From NCBI RefSeq assembly GCF_036323735.1, contig NC_086019.1, positions 237,255,102 to 237,319,101 of the forward strand: a stretch of DNA of 64,000 nucleotides, written 5' to 3'. This stretch comes from Rattus norvegicus (lineage: Eukaryota; Chordata; Mammalia; Rodentia; Muridae). Position 1 is the stretch's first letter. Each line of letters starts with the position of its first letter. Positions 47,914 through 58,905 of this stretch are shown here, one piece after another. Made by a program: the position numbers and the translations under genes. The notes under the pieces were generated by a model, which saw only the letters and a program-made list of their open reading frames with translations, searched no databases and was not told where the DNA came from.

Positions 47914-48232
47914 AGTATTAGGACTTGTGGCCTTGTCGGAGTAGGTGTGGCCTTGCTGGAGGAAGTGTGTCACTGGGGGTGGGCTTTGAGGTTTCAGATG
48001 CTCAAGCCAGACCCCACGTCTCTCTCTTCCTGCTGCCTGCAGATCAGGATGTAGAACTCGAAGCTCCTTCTCCAGCACCATGTCTGCCAGCTCGCTGCCA
48101 TATTTCCCACCATGACTATAATGGACTAAATCTCTGAAACCATAAGCCAGTTCCAATTAAACGTTGTCCTGACTAAGAGTCGCCTTGGTCATGTTGTCCC
48201 TTCATAGAAATAGAAACCCTAACTAAGACAAT
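47914..48232 (-). mobile_element. Rodent dispersed repeat, second copy
   Basis: Read on the minus strand it begins CTTAGTTAGGGTTTCTATTT and runs through 'TGGAACTGGCTTATGGTTTC', 'GTCCATTATAGTCATGGTGG' and AGCAAGGCCACACCTACTCC. It matches the element at 30455-30770 along its length, including the order of blocks. The family name is uncertain. Confidence 0.78.
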
Positions 48233-48654
48233 GGGATTCTCCACGCTCCCCTGGAGAGCACAGACTGGAGACACTTCTGCAACATTCTCACAGAGACTGC
48301 CTCAGAACGCTAGAAGTAAGCGACTTGCGTAAAGCTTGGGCAGGCCATCAAAGGGCCCTCTGGCTCTGTGGTAGCCTGAGACAAAAAGAGCATGAGGTCT
48401 GGCACTCTGCGCCCTAGGTTACCATGGACCAGCCAGCCTATGGGGCCACTGCTCACTTTCAGAGGAAGGGCCCCACCTGCAAAGGCCTTCAGGAACAGGA
48501 GTTTAACCCAACACTGGCCTTGTCCAAGATGAGAGGCAGATAAAAACGTTAACAAAACCATGCTGCCAGAGTCTAAATCCAGGAGCCGCCCAAAAGGTGA
48601 GGGACCTGATAAGTTACAAAATCCCTTCTCTTACAAAGCTACCATCCTTTCTGG

Positions 48655-48781
48655 GTACAGCAAGAAGACTTGCATAATCCCAGCACTGAGGAACGTTAAG
48701 ACAGGTCAATCACAAATTAAAGTCTGCTTCAGCTAAGCAGTGAGATGCTACTTCAAAAGAAAAAAAAAAAAAAAAAAAAAA
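48655..48781 (+). mobile_element. B1-like SINE relic with poly(A)
   Basis: 'TGCATAATCCCAGCACTGAG' and a long A-run (48760-48781) mark a forward, diverged 7SL-type SINE. Confidence 0.7.
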
Positions 48782-50258
48782 GAATCTCCCCCAGAAACAT
48801 CTACAAGAAAGACTGACCAAGACCACCAACAGAACAGTTATTTTAATTAAAGTCATTCCTTTTATCTTCATTGCAACAGAATAAAATATTTCTCCAGCTT
48901 CTCCAACTGCCTCTTGCCTGCTGTACCCTCATTTGCTTTAAAAGCCCACTAGCCTAGACAGTTTAGTTACTATTCAAATCTCAGAGGAGCAGCTCACACT
49001 GCGAAGCCTGGAGTTCATTAAAATGATTGCCTCACAGGCATCTGAAATTCCGACGTCTGATTTAATGCTGGTAAACATGGTTAAGATGAGCACTGGTTCT
49101 CTAATAGTGCGACCAGGCACGTTAGAGTCCACTGTGATTATTAAAAACATTCCTATTTTGAGTCCCCAAAGCACAACAGTGCCAGGCTCCCAGGCCCCAG
49201 AATATGAGACTTGAAATTGTGTAATGTATGTGTTTAGCATGAGTCAATGTTTGGTTTGACTAACTCTGGGATTGGGTAATAAAGTGTGCAATCAGCAATC
49301 TATTTCAGTCCAGGACGAGAACTGCTACTTGCAATTTAATCTGGGGGGAAAATGTCAGAAACCAATGGAAATTCCATCCATCTTTCTGTCCTCTTCAGTC
49401 CCACAGAATGGAGTTGGGCTCTATGCCCAAAGCCACGACTTAAATGCTAAGTGCATGGTGACATCTGACCTTCTCACAGGGGTGCCAACCAGCCCCATTC
49501 AATTGAAGTCACATTATTTCCTGCATTTAAAACCTAAACTTTGCAATCAGCAAACACATTAAAAATCGCTGAATTATGCAGCTTAAATGAGCAGATTATA
49601 TGAGAAGGTATGTTAATTCTTGGTATTGTTGCCCAAAGTAAAACACAATATACGACAACTTAAAGGCTGCGACAGACAGCTCGAGTTAGAACACATACCT
49701 AGCAAGAGTGGAGCCCTAGATTAAAAAACAATTACTGCCACCAATCACTAACTAAAGAGAGCAAAGAAACACTTAAGGATTATAAATTAAAACAAAATGT
49801 CTTCCAGTCATGAAACTGGCAAGTGCTTTTTTTTTAAACTTTTGTTGTTTTTTGGCCTGTTCTCATATGCCTTGGTGTGACGGGCACTCTCAGTGCCAAT
49901 ACCATAAAATAATGGACCCAGTGTCTTTGAGAAAAATAATTGAAGGAACATGTATGTACAAAAAGCTCAAAGCCTCCATACCCTCTTTTATAAGTTATCT
50001 AAAGAAATAGAAATCTTTCTTAAAAAAGAAAACAAAAAACAAAAAAACAAAAACCACAGTACTGGAGGGGTTTTTCTTACAGCAAAGACATAAAGCAAAT
50101 AACTAAGAATTTAACTATCGCCTCCCAGGGCACCCACACTATTTACTCACATGGGACAAAGCTCAGGGAAACAGGATAGGCAGTATTTGTGGCACTGTGG
50201 GGAAAATGCTTGCTGTAGAGCCTCTTAAAAAGACATTAGATGACAGTGCATGCATGTG

Positions 50259-50260
<2 letters not shown>

Positions 50261-50301
<41 letters not shown>
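50261..50301. repeat. (GA)n microsatellite
   Basis: About twenty GA units, 20 bp downstream of the first copy of the 35-bp repeat. Confidence 0.95.
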
Positions 50302-50303
<2 letters not shown>

Positions 50304-50537
50304 CATCCAAGTAGCCACATGAAAAAAAGACACTGGGTGAGGGGCGGGGTGGTGTGTAACTAGGCGAAGAGAGGCTTGCTGGTCAGCCAACCTCACTGAT
50401 AGCTGAAATGGTGACCGTCAGGTTTAGACCCTGTCTAAAAAAACAAAATAATAGAAAAAAAATTAAAGAAAAACTAAAATTTAAAGTTAATTAATTAAAT
50501 TAATTAAAATTAAAGAGCTATTAAAGAAGGCATTCCT

Positions 50538-50735
50538 GGGCTGGAGAGGTGGGTCACTGGTTAAGAAGACTGGCTGCTCTCCTAAAGGCTCTGAGTTCAA
50601 TTCCCAGCACCCACATAGTGGCTCTCGACCACTTATAGTGAGATTGCTGCCCTCTTCTGGCCTGCAGGTGTACACACGGAGAGAGGACTGTTCATATGCA
50701 TAAAATAAATAAATGAATCTTAAAAAATAAAAGGC
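50538..50735 (+). mobile_element. B2 SINE
   Basis: A forward B2: GGGCTGGAGAGGTGGGTCAC, 'GAGTTCAATTCCCAGCACCC', 'CTGCCCTCTTCTGGCCTGCA', ending AAATAAATAAATGAATCTTA. It is well preserved. Confidence 0.93.
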
Positions 50736-51499
50736 ATTCCTATGTCAACCTCTGGCTTCGGCCTGCACCCATTAATAAGGGAGAACATGCCCTTCCTTAC
50801 ATACCCTCCCACACAGATGCAAAAAAAATCCTTCAAACTGCATCTGTGATGTCAGCTTAATTATCCCAGAGAAATAAGAAAGGGAATACATTAAAATATT
50901 CAGTGTTAGCTTTATCTGGCTGACGGGTGCAAGCACCATTTAGATTTTCCCTCGTGTTTTTTTTTTTTTTTAATTTCCCCAAACTTCTGAATCGAGCAAT
51001 ATACTTCATTTATGTAACCAGACAACATAAATATTCAAGCCCCTCATTTAAGCAAATGCACACGAGGCTAGGTCTCACAGTACGGGAGCTACATCTGAAT
51101 CCATGCTTGCTGTAGAGTCTCTTAAAAAGACATTAGAGAAGCACTCTGCTGCCTGGCTTGGAGACCGACTCCTCACAACCCGCTCTGCTCTCTCGAGAGC
51201 ATCCTCCCCAGGACTCCGGGTTATTCACTTCTTTATTTCCAAGCTCGCAAAGTATCCCTTTGCATCCACATTTATAAGATCAGAAGAGCCTTTAAAGTAA
51301 GGACTATAAACAATGCAGATGCAGGGTCTGTCTGGGCTGGAGAAACCAAGAGGGGGCCACTGGCCATCCTTCCTACTGCCAGCATCTGCTGGGGGCTTCA
51401 CTCATTCCTCAGTGTCCTATCCTTGTTTCTCCTTCCACAACTGGAGCAGTCAGGCATCTAAGTGTCTACCTGGTTCCTTTTATTTGTATGCACATTTAT

Positions 51500-51505
<6 letters not shown>

Positions 51506-51549
<44 letters not shown>

Positions 51550-51660
51550 TATGTGACACACACGTCTATGCGGGTGCCTTCAGAGGACAGACGAGGGCAC
51601 GGGATCACCTGTAACAAGTGGTTGTAAGCTGCCTACGTAGATGCTGGGAACCTTTCCAGC
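51506..51660 (-). mobile_element. (GT)n tract with B3-type SINE
   Basis: (GT)n at 51506-51548, followed by a reversed B3-like body (AGAGGACAGACGAGGGCACG, 'GATGCTGGGAACC'). Confidence 0.75.
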
Positions 51661-52152
51661 CCCTCCCTGTTTCTGACTTCCATCACGTCCCATCACTTCT
51701 GGGATGACTTTGTTCTCCTACCCATTAGTATCTCCTAAACGTTTACCTAGCACGCTGCACTAAGGAGTCACTCTGTCCAGCTGGCTGTACTTCCAAGAAC
51801 CCATCCATTTCACCGCCTTGACAATTCTCAGCCTTTTCATGACCCTAATCTTGTTACTCCTCAAGCTGGGAAACCTTTGCTGGATGCAACTGGCTCAGGA
51901 GTTAAGTCTAGGCTCTTCCAAGACCTTCAAGGTACCAAGCTGTCCTTTCGACCTCATCTCATTGGCCCTCTCACTTCCTATCCCACTTCAAGCAACCCTT
52001 CAGGCAGCTCCTGCTTACCAGGCCGCTCATAAGAAATAAGTGCTTCCTTTGTCAGACTACCCCATCCTGACTCTGCCTGCTCTAAGTGGTCCACTCTTTC
52101 AGACAACTCTACAACATCCTGTGCAGGATCGGCTCGTGGTGTTTATGTGAAT

Positions 52153-52155
<3 letters not shown>

Positions 52156-52237
<82 letters not shown>
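52156..52237. repeat. Compound (CT)n(GT)n microsatellite
   Basis: About 25 CT units (52156-52206) pass directly into about 15 GT units (52207-52237). In the Gldc transcript they read (AC)n then (AG)n. Confidence 0.97.
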
Positions 52238-52238
<1 letters not shown>

Positions 52239-52404
52239 GCTATGTAGACAAGGGTGGAGTAGCTTTGTACATCATAGTGAGTACGTTGGTCATGCTTCCA
52301 AGAATTCTACACTTTCCTTTGCATATTCTAAGAAATTGAAGCATCCCTCCCACCTTCAAAATCACACCTACATCTAGCATAGTTTCAATATAGGAGCCCC
52401 TCGC

Positions 52405-52443
<39 letters not shown>
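52405..52443. repeat. (GA)n tract beside Gldc exon 21 donor
   Basis: About 19 GA units with one AAA interruption. In the Gldc pre-mRNA this is a CU tract starting about position +12 of intron 21. Confidence 0.96.
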
Positions 52444-52453
52444 TGGCACTTGC

Positions 52454-52565
52454 CTCTTGCACCTCTGAAGAGGACTCTGTAGTATCTCTCTAATCGTTTG
52501 GCCATGTAGTTGGCATTTAGAATGGCGATTTCTGTGGCCTCTTTGAGACCCTTTCCCCCCATCAT
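52454..52565 (-). CDS. Gldc: Gldc exon 21, GC splice donor
   Basis: Thirty-seven residues MMGGKGLKEATEIAILNAN to RVLFRGAR plus one base. The start follows TTTGTTGCAG. The 3' end must be at 52454 so that the last G joins GG of exon 22 and gives the conserved FRGARGYVAHEF. The intron then begins GCAAGT. The next GT (4 nt further) would shift the frame. Confidence 0.96.
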
Positions 52566-55248
52566 CTGCAACAAAGAGAAAAAGAGCCATTTGAGTGGGT
52601 GAGGTAAAAGCCAAGACACTAACAGATGCTCCCCCATCCCAGATCAGTTTGTTCAAATGAGTTCACCAGCTCAGCATCACTGAGATTAAAAACAAATGGA
52701 AATTTCCAGAAAGGAGATCTGTTGGTCTCTGCCATGCTTGAATTTTTTTTTCCTTTAATCGCTAATTTTCTTGATTTTCTTTTTGGTGGTGATGGGGGAT
52801 CATAGCAGCGAAGCCTGAAGCAGGGCACAGTTGACTGCCCCCTTCTGCTCTCCAGTGAGAAATGAGAACTGTTCTTAGAAATGCCGGAAGGTTTGTTTTT
52901 TCACTGACTGTGAATCTGACATGTAACGAGAATTTAGAGTCTGATGAGAGCTTGGCCAAAGTCCATGAGATTAATTTTGTGTAGTTTGTCTTTCTGTATT
53001 CGTGTCCATGTGTACCAACTGCCAGCTTCAATCTTTTCTTACTCTGGTGGTGAGTCCTTGCCATCGTACGGGGTAAACGACAGGATGAGCGAAGGGTTTA
53101 AAAATCAAGATTACACCAATGTTCATGGCTGAGGGAACGTCCAAGTACAGCACTGAATAAAACACTGGTACAAAGTTCAAAGTGAAAAGAGAACAATGTG
53201 GCAGGAGTGGGGGTGGGGGTGTGGGCGTGGGTGTGGGTCAGAGTAGCCTTCCGGAAGTCAAAGCTAAACTTTACCATAACCTTGAAATCGAGCAAATGAG
53301 GGGAGGTTGGGTCTGTAGAGGGGGAGGGGGAAGTGCCAAGTGAGTGGACTGACAACAGCTTACAGTGGGAAAGGCACGTGACTGTCATCTGGGAGTCATC
53401 ATAGCACCGGGGATTAGGATCTCACGTCCTGAGTCTTTGCTTTGACATGGATGTGGCCCAGTCAACTTCCTACATGTCAGAGTCACCAAGCATCATTCTC
53501 TAAATGCTGATGGCTCTAAGCACAAGGCCACATCAGTTGGGTTTTATTCTCAGTGGGACGGGGCCAAAACACATGCTGGTGAGACCAGGCAGTGAAGGTA
53601 GGAAGCAAGGAGGGTTCGGGGCATCAGGAAGAGATTATCCTTCGTGAGTCTCCACAGTGCAGTACAGAGGGTAAGGAGAAGTAATAACCTGAAATAAGAT
53701 AAGGCTCAAATAAACACTACTTATTTAGCTTGAAAACTCATACTCTGTTTGGTGTTCTGGGCATATGGCCAAAACAGCCTTAGGGGCTTTACTTTCTATA
53801 TGTAAGAAGCCATCTCCAGCCCAAATATGTTTATACAAATAGTCCAATTTAATAGGATCCATGGATCAAAGGGACCGGGGGATTTGGTTGTTTGCAAAGA
53901 AGACAATTTTCATTCTCATTGGGTTTGTTTCTCTAATTTGCAAACGACTTGCACAACACTTCAAAGACGGCATCAAGGCTCCGGGGTACAGAACTGTTGC
54001 CTTTGCTTCCAATAAACTTTTCATTAAAAATCATAAATGAAGCATGCTTTGAGATGCATGCTGGGAAAGCCAAGACTTGGGAGACAGAAGGAGCTGGATT
54101 CGGAGCTCAAAGACTCCTGTCTTAAAAACAAAAACAAACTAAAAAGGGAAAACAACAAAAATAAAACAAAGAATTATAGGGACTGGAGAAATGGCTTAGT
54201 GGTTAAGAACACTGGCTGCTCTTCCAAAAGACCCATTCCAGGACCTGTACAGTGACGAATTGGAATCTGTATAATTCCAATCCCAGGCAATCTGATACCT
54301 CCAACAGGCACCGTATAGACACAGTACACAGACCCACACGAAGACGAAACACCCATATACATACAATAAACAAAGTCTCAGAATATTATGTAAAAAGGAA
54401 TCACAAATACCAAGCAGTCACATGACCACCTATGCCTCTAGTCCCACACTTGGGAGGCTAATCCGAGAGAACCACAAGCTTGTACCAGACTGGATAAAGA
54501 CACTGTGTCTCAGAAATAAGCTTTAAAAAAGAATCATAAATGTCATCGCACTCAGACAGCGCCAGCCCCACAGTTACCCAGCACGACTTGTATAGCTGAG
54601 TCCGGGTTTTTGTCTCACCCGAGGCCACCCTCCCTTTACCAAGGGCCATTGGTTTTGAAAACACTGTTCTAATTAGCAACCTAGCAAGAGTGCCTGTTCA
54701 CAGATTTGACATTCTAGAAGGTGGGCAGGTCAGTCTGAACAAGAGCTGCATAAAATCGATTCTGGTTTGAATGTTTCTGTGGAGAAGGACAAAGGGGGAT
54801 AAGCCTGTTCTCTGACAAAGTTCCGTTACCCCTAAAATCACAGTCCCCCGAGTCTGAAACCACCCCAATTCCCAATCCATCCTACTCATCCTCCATGCCT
54901 CCTAGAAATGCACCCCATCCTGTCCCCCCAAGATCTCAGCAGAGTGTCCCAATGGCCATGTGCAGCGCTCCTCGCTTGCTCGGAGCTGACTGTACTCAAC
55001 AGGAAACCAGATGACGCAGCCAGAACACTCGCATGACTCACGGAGCTTAACGGTGTCTGGAAAAATGCAAAGCCATCATGAGAATCTAAAGGAACAGATG
55101 AAACAGTTCTGGGTGGCCTTCTAGGTTTCCTCCACCCAGCACTGGACATGACCCCAGCCATCAGCACCTCAAGTCACAGAGTTCATTTTTAGCCCCTCTA
55201 AGAAAGTGAGTCCCACCCCTCCACAGTAACACACGTTCTTAAACTCAC
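52566..55248 (-). other. Gldc: Gldc intron 20
   Basis: A 2.7-kb intron, donor GTGAGT, acceptor TTTGTTGCAG. Contents are a G-rich stretch on the plus strand at 53206-53238, a B1-like relic near 54040-54140, a forward B2-like SINE near 54178-54375 and a 7SL-type relic near 54420-54540. Confidence 0.85.
54178..54375 (+). mobile_element. B2 SINE, diverged
   Basis: A forward GGGACTGGAGAAATGGCTTA, GTGGTTAAGAACACTGGCTG, CTCTTCCAAAAGACCC, then a degraded 3' half with CATACAATAAACAAA. Confidence 0.85.
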
Positions 55249-55390
55249 CTTAATATAAGCCCATGAGATGGGCAAGATGGAGCTGGAGCCCCATGGGGCC
55301 GCACTGACAGTCCCCACAGGCCAGGTGTCCTCATTTGGTTTTAGGCAAACAATGGGATGGCTGGGCAGAAAAGGCACAAGATGCTTCTTC
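55249..55390 (-). CDS. Gldc: Gldc exon 20
   Basis: The first base completes a valine. Forty-seven residues follow, from KKHLVPFLPSHPIVCLK to LPISWAYIK. The conserved block GTVSAAPWGSSSILPISW is part of the PLP-enzyme fold. The acceptor, AAAACCAATACAG, has a poor pyrimidine tract. The donor is GTGAGT. Confidence 0.97.
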
Positions 55391-55556
55391 CTGTATTGGT
55401 TTTAAGGCGCACATTGAAATGATGTGGAAGGGACACAATTAAACCAAGTGGCTACCTTCTCTAGGAGCTCTGTTCTTCATGGGGGAACACTGATGGGGGT
55501 AGGGACCTGACACGGGTAGGGGGCAAATAACAAGAAAGCAACTCAGGTGGGATCTC

Positions 55557-55650
55557 TCCATTCCTTCCCTCCCTCCCTCCCTCCCTCCCTCCCTCCCTCC
55601 CTCCCTCCCTCCCTTCCTTCCTTCCTCCCTCCCTTCCTCCCTCCTTCTTT
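55557..55650. repeat. (CCCT)n/(CCTT)n tract
   Basis: About 95 bp of pyrimidine-only tetranucleotides on the plus strand, purine-only in the Gldc transcript (GGGA/GGAA). Confidence 0.96.
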
Positions 55651-56149
55651 CCTTCTACCTAATATCTTCCAAGAACTTTCATAGAAAACTTGGCAGAGGC
55701 AGCCCCATACAGATCCCTCATAGCAACCCACACCCTTTCAAGCTGTCTGCTGACTACGGAAGGCTGCTGATGACATGGTGCCCCTGCCCTCCACTTGGGG
55801 GCTAACACACGAACACTGCCCCACTACACACCCTCTGAACCACCTGGGACGCTCACTAGCTATGCATAATGTGTATCAAAAGGAAAAGACAACCAGACTC
55901 CCAGCAAGCCTAAACACTGCCCTTCCCAGACCACCACCACACATTTTGAGAAGTCCAGAAGCTCTAGATAAGTCCGTTACTATAGTGACAAAACTGTCAA
56001 CAACTAAAAGATATCCCACCGGGACACAGTGATGTCATGCACTTATCTCTAGTATAAAGTGTTTCCTCCTCATTCGTCATGGAGCTAATGAAGAAGATTA
56101 AAGCCTTCATCCAATTCACTCTCAATAGTTTCAATAGTTTCTTTGGTTT

Positions 56150-56290
56150 TGGTTTTGTTGTTTTAACAGGGTTTCTCTGTGTAACAGCCCTGGCTGTTCT
56201 GGACTCAGATTTCTAGACTAGGCTGGCCTTGAAATCACAAAGATCTGCCTCCCCAGTGTTGTGATTTAAGGCAAGTGTGGCCACGCTCAG
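56150..56290 (-). mobile_element. B1 SINE
   Basis: A reversed B1: 'ACAGGGTTTCTCTGTGTAAC', GACTAGGCTGGCCTTGAAAT, then a short form of the CTGCCTCC end. It is in the same direction as Gldc. Confidence 0.9.
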
Positions 56291-56635
56291 CAAGTATAAG
56301 CTTTTTTTTTTTTTAAAGGAAAAGAGAACAAGTAAATTAAATAAATAAATAACTCTCAGAAACATGAGGTCAAATCCATGATACTGACAGGGACTAACAT
56401 TCTAGTTCTGTTAACAAGCAGGCTCTGGAGCCCAGAGCGGCTGAGTAGACACCATGGTTACTAAGTTAATGACGTTTTCCTTTGGACCCGCTCTAAAACA
56501 CTCCAGTTGTGCATCTAGCTGCTGGAAGTGCACTAGATGTGAAGGTATTCGTGATCCTTGAAGACTCTGGTGGGAGGAACAAGTTTTGGGTCATCCTGCT
56601 TCCTAAACAATCCCGAAGCCAGCACCCACAACTCA

Positions 56636-56749
<114 letters not shown>

Positions 56750-57818
56750 CTACTCAAAGGGAGAGAGCGAAAGTCAACGTCGTCCTGGCCCTGGGAGGGT
56801 ACAACGCTCTGTGTTGTTTGTCTCCCCAGGAAAGGTAAGCAGCAGAGACACATCCATAACGCCTGCAGAAAAGGCTTCCTTGGGGCAGGTGAGATGGCTC
56901 AGTGAGTAAAGAAAGGCATTTGATCCCCAGGACCCACATGATGTTAAAAGAGAACTGACTCCTGAAAGCTCCCCTCTGACCTCCATGCACGCACACACAC
57001 GTACAATATAATTTAAATATCAACCATAAAAAGGGTTCCTAAAAGGTTCTGCAGTCAACCTGGCATCCCACAATCAAAGCGACTGTGGTTTCTATGGAAA
57101 CAGAAACTGACCATTTAGCCCTATTCGGATTTTTAAAGACATATACTGGGGCAGCCCAGAGCTAAATGTCTACCTTAGGAGGGAGTAAGGGAAATGCCAC
57201 TGACCCTGGGTCACAGTGTGTTCGCCCTCATGATCGGCAACTTTTATAAATCAGCAGCACCACCTTCTCTGGCCAATTCAAGGCTGGGTATTTACTGTGC
57301 ACACCTAGACTCTAGGCCCTAGAGGATGCTGGGCTGAGGAAGAGGGAGTGAGGCTGCCCATTTTCCTGAGAGAATCCAGATACCCAGTTGCAATATCCAA
57401 CTGGTAGTCCTGCCGAGTTGACTTGGGAAGATACATTTGCTTCAGGCTGCTGAACCAGAGCGCAGTCCTCCCGGGACTACACTTATGAATGGAATCAAAC
57501 TCAGGAAAGAGTTAAGAGGCAGGAGTTCGAATTGCAGACCAGCCGTCACTCTTACAACCCGGGGAGGCAGGACTCAATCTCCTGGGGTCCTGTTGAAGGT
57601 AAACTCCAGGTAAATTGGTTTGTGCAGGGTCTGTGGGAGCACAGCATCTACCAGTGCCAGCCCAGAACTTGGTTCTAAGCTCCACCATCTAGGATGTCCC
57701 CAGAGGTATGGCACTCCTGACAATATAAGCTCCTTGTTCGAACATAATATTAACCTTTAAAAATTAAAAAGAAAAATACATCTATATCTGTTTCTCAATG
57801 GGCACTAAGCATCTGCAC
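56750..57818 (-). other. Gldc: Gldc intron 18
   Basis: A 1.07-kb intron, donor GTGCAG (weak at +5), acceptor TTTGAGTAG. It contains a forward B2/B3-like SINE near 56885-57015 (GGGGCAGGTGAGATGGCTCA) and nothing else I can name. Confidence 0.86.
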
Positions 57819-57968
57819 CTGGGCATTCATGTTTGCCCCGTCGAGGTAGACCTGTCCTCCATGTTGGTGAATCAGGGCGCACACATCACTGATGTTCTCT
57901 TCAAACACACCATTGGTAGATGGATACGTGATCATGATGGCGGCCAGGTTCTCCTTGTGCTTATCCAC
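57819..57968 (-). CDS. Gldc: Gldc exon 18
   Basis: Fifty residues, in phase 0 at both ends: VDKHKENLAAIMITYPSTN to VYLDGANMNAQ. The ITYPSTNGVFEE and HGGQVYLDGANMNA blocks are typical of the PLP domain. The aspartate of LDGAN corresponds to the residue that pairs with the PLP pyridine nitrogen in this fold type (inference from the fold). The acceptor is CTCTCCACAG. Confidence 0.97.
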
Positions 57969-58452
57969 CTGTGGAGAGAGGGAAGCTATGAGAGGAAGAG
58001 ATCTGATCCTTTCTCAGCCGAGACTTTGCTTTTCTTTCCTAGGATGAGGGAAGGTGAAGTCTTGGTGTCTGAATTCTTGACAATATCTGTCTATGCCACC
58101 AGTCGATCCTTCATAAATCACCCAAAAGCAGCAGCAAAGTCCTTTTAGGAAACGGAAACCAGGCTTTGGATGTGCCTCAGCTGACGGGGCTGAGCCTCGC
58201 ACGCAGAGCCCTAGGCTTGCTCCCTGTACCATGTAAGAGCGGTACACTGTGATAACCATAGCCTGGGGAAGCTGGGCATCCTTGGGTACACTGTAACCAT
58301 GGGTTACGTGAGACTGTGTCTCAACAAAACCAAGCCAGAAACAAGAGGCTGCTCAGGGGATTTTTGCATAGTTTGGGTCCAGTTCTATAAAATGGTTCTG
58401 TTTTGGTTCAAGTCACCTCAAAAAAATTATCCCAGGCTGTTTTTAGAGTGTT

Positions 58453-58473
58453 GGGGGGGTGGGGGTGGGGGGG
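58453..58473. repeat. Long G-run block, possible G-quadruplex
   Basis: Runs of 7, 5 and 7 Gs separated by single Ts on the plus strand, the non-transcribed strand for... Gldc read in reverse (the Gldc RNA is C-rich here). Confidence 0.85.
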
Positions 58474-58622
58474 TGTCTCTGTTCATGGCTAACCTTCCAG
58501 CTAGCCTTTTTACTCATTTATTTTGGTGTGCTCCTTCCTGTTTGGAGACAGGGTTGTTTTGTTTGTTTGTTTGGCTGGTTGGTTTGGTCTCTTCTCGTAT
58601 GACCTCTCCCTCTCCCCCCTCC

Positions 58623-58630
<8 letters not shown>

Positions 58631-58674
<44 letters not shown>

Positions 58675-58690
58675 CCTCCCGGGGGGGGGG
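58631..58690. repeat. (CT)n tract with G-run
   Basis: About 20 CT units, then CCTCCCTCCC and a run of ten Gs, directly abutting the B1 element. Confidence 0.95.
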
Positions 58691-58905
58691 TGTGTTTCAA
58701 GGCAAAGAATTCACTCTGTAGTCTGGACTAGCCTGGAAATCAGAGATCCGCCTGCCTCTGCCTCTGCCTCTGCCTCTGCCTCTGCCTCTGCCTCTGCCTC
58801 TGCCTCTGCCTCTCTCTCTGCCTCTGCCTCTCTCTCTGCCTCTCTCTCTGCCTCTGCCTCTGCCTCTGCCTCCTGAGTGCTGGGAACTTCAGGCATCTGC
58901 CATCC
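58691..58905 (-). mobile_element. B1 SINE with internal (CTGCCT)n expansion
   Basis: The B1 parts AATTCACTCTGTAGTCTGGA, CTAGCCTGGAAATCAGAGAT and 'CTGAGTGCTGGGAACTTCAG' flank about 120 bp of CTGCCT hexamers (58751-58872), some mutated to CTCTCT. In a normal B1 this site holds two or three such units. Confidence 0.93.

Larger units (their letters stand above)
50206..51137. repeat. Isolated 35-bp direct repeat, 897 bp apart
   Basis: The 35 bases at 50206-50240 recur at 51103-51137 with a single C/T difference (both begin ATGCTTGCTGTAGAG and end AAAAAGACATTAGA). Flanking sequence on both sides is unrelated. A B2 SINE and other sequence lie between. Confidence 0.93.
46035..52453 (-). other. Gldc: Gldc intron 21, GC-AG type, 6.4 kb
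   Basis: The largest complete intron in the window. Its 5' end (at 52453) reads GCAAGT and its 3' end TTGAACAG. It contains SINEs, a rodent dispersed repeat (47914-48232), an A-run (48760-48781), a (GA)n tract, an isolated 35-bp direct repeat, a (GT)n tract, a (CT)n(GT)n tract and, next to the donor, a CU tract. I see no exon inside. Confidence 0.93.

Noticed and set aside
58523..58896. Ser/Ala and Glu/Ala repeat 'proteins' on both strands
   Set aside because: They are translations of the (CT)n tract and the (CTGCCT)n expansion in a B1.
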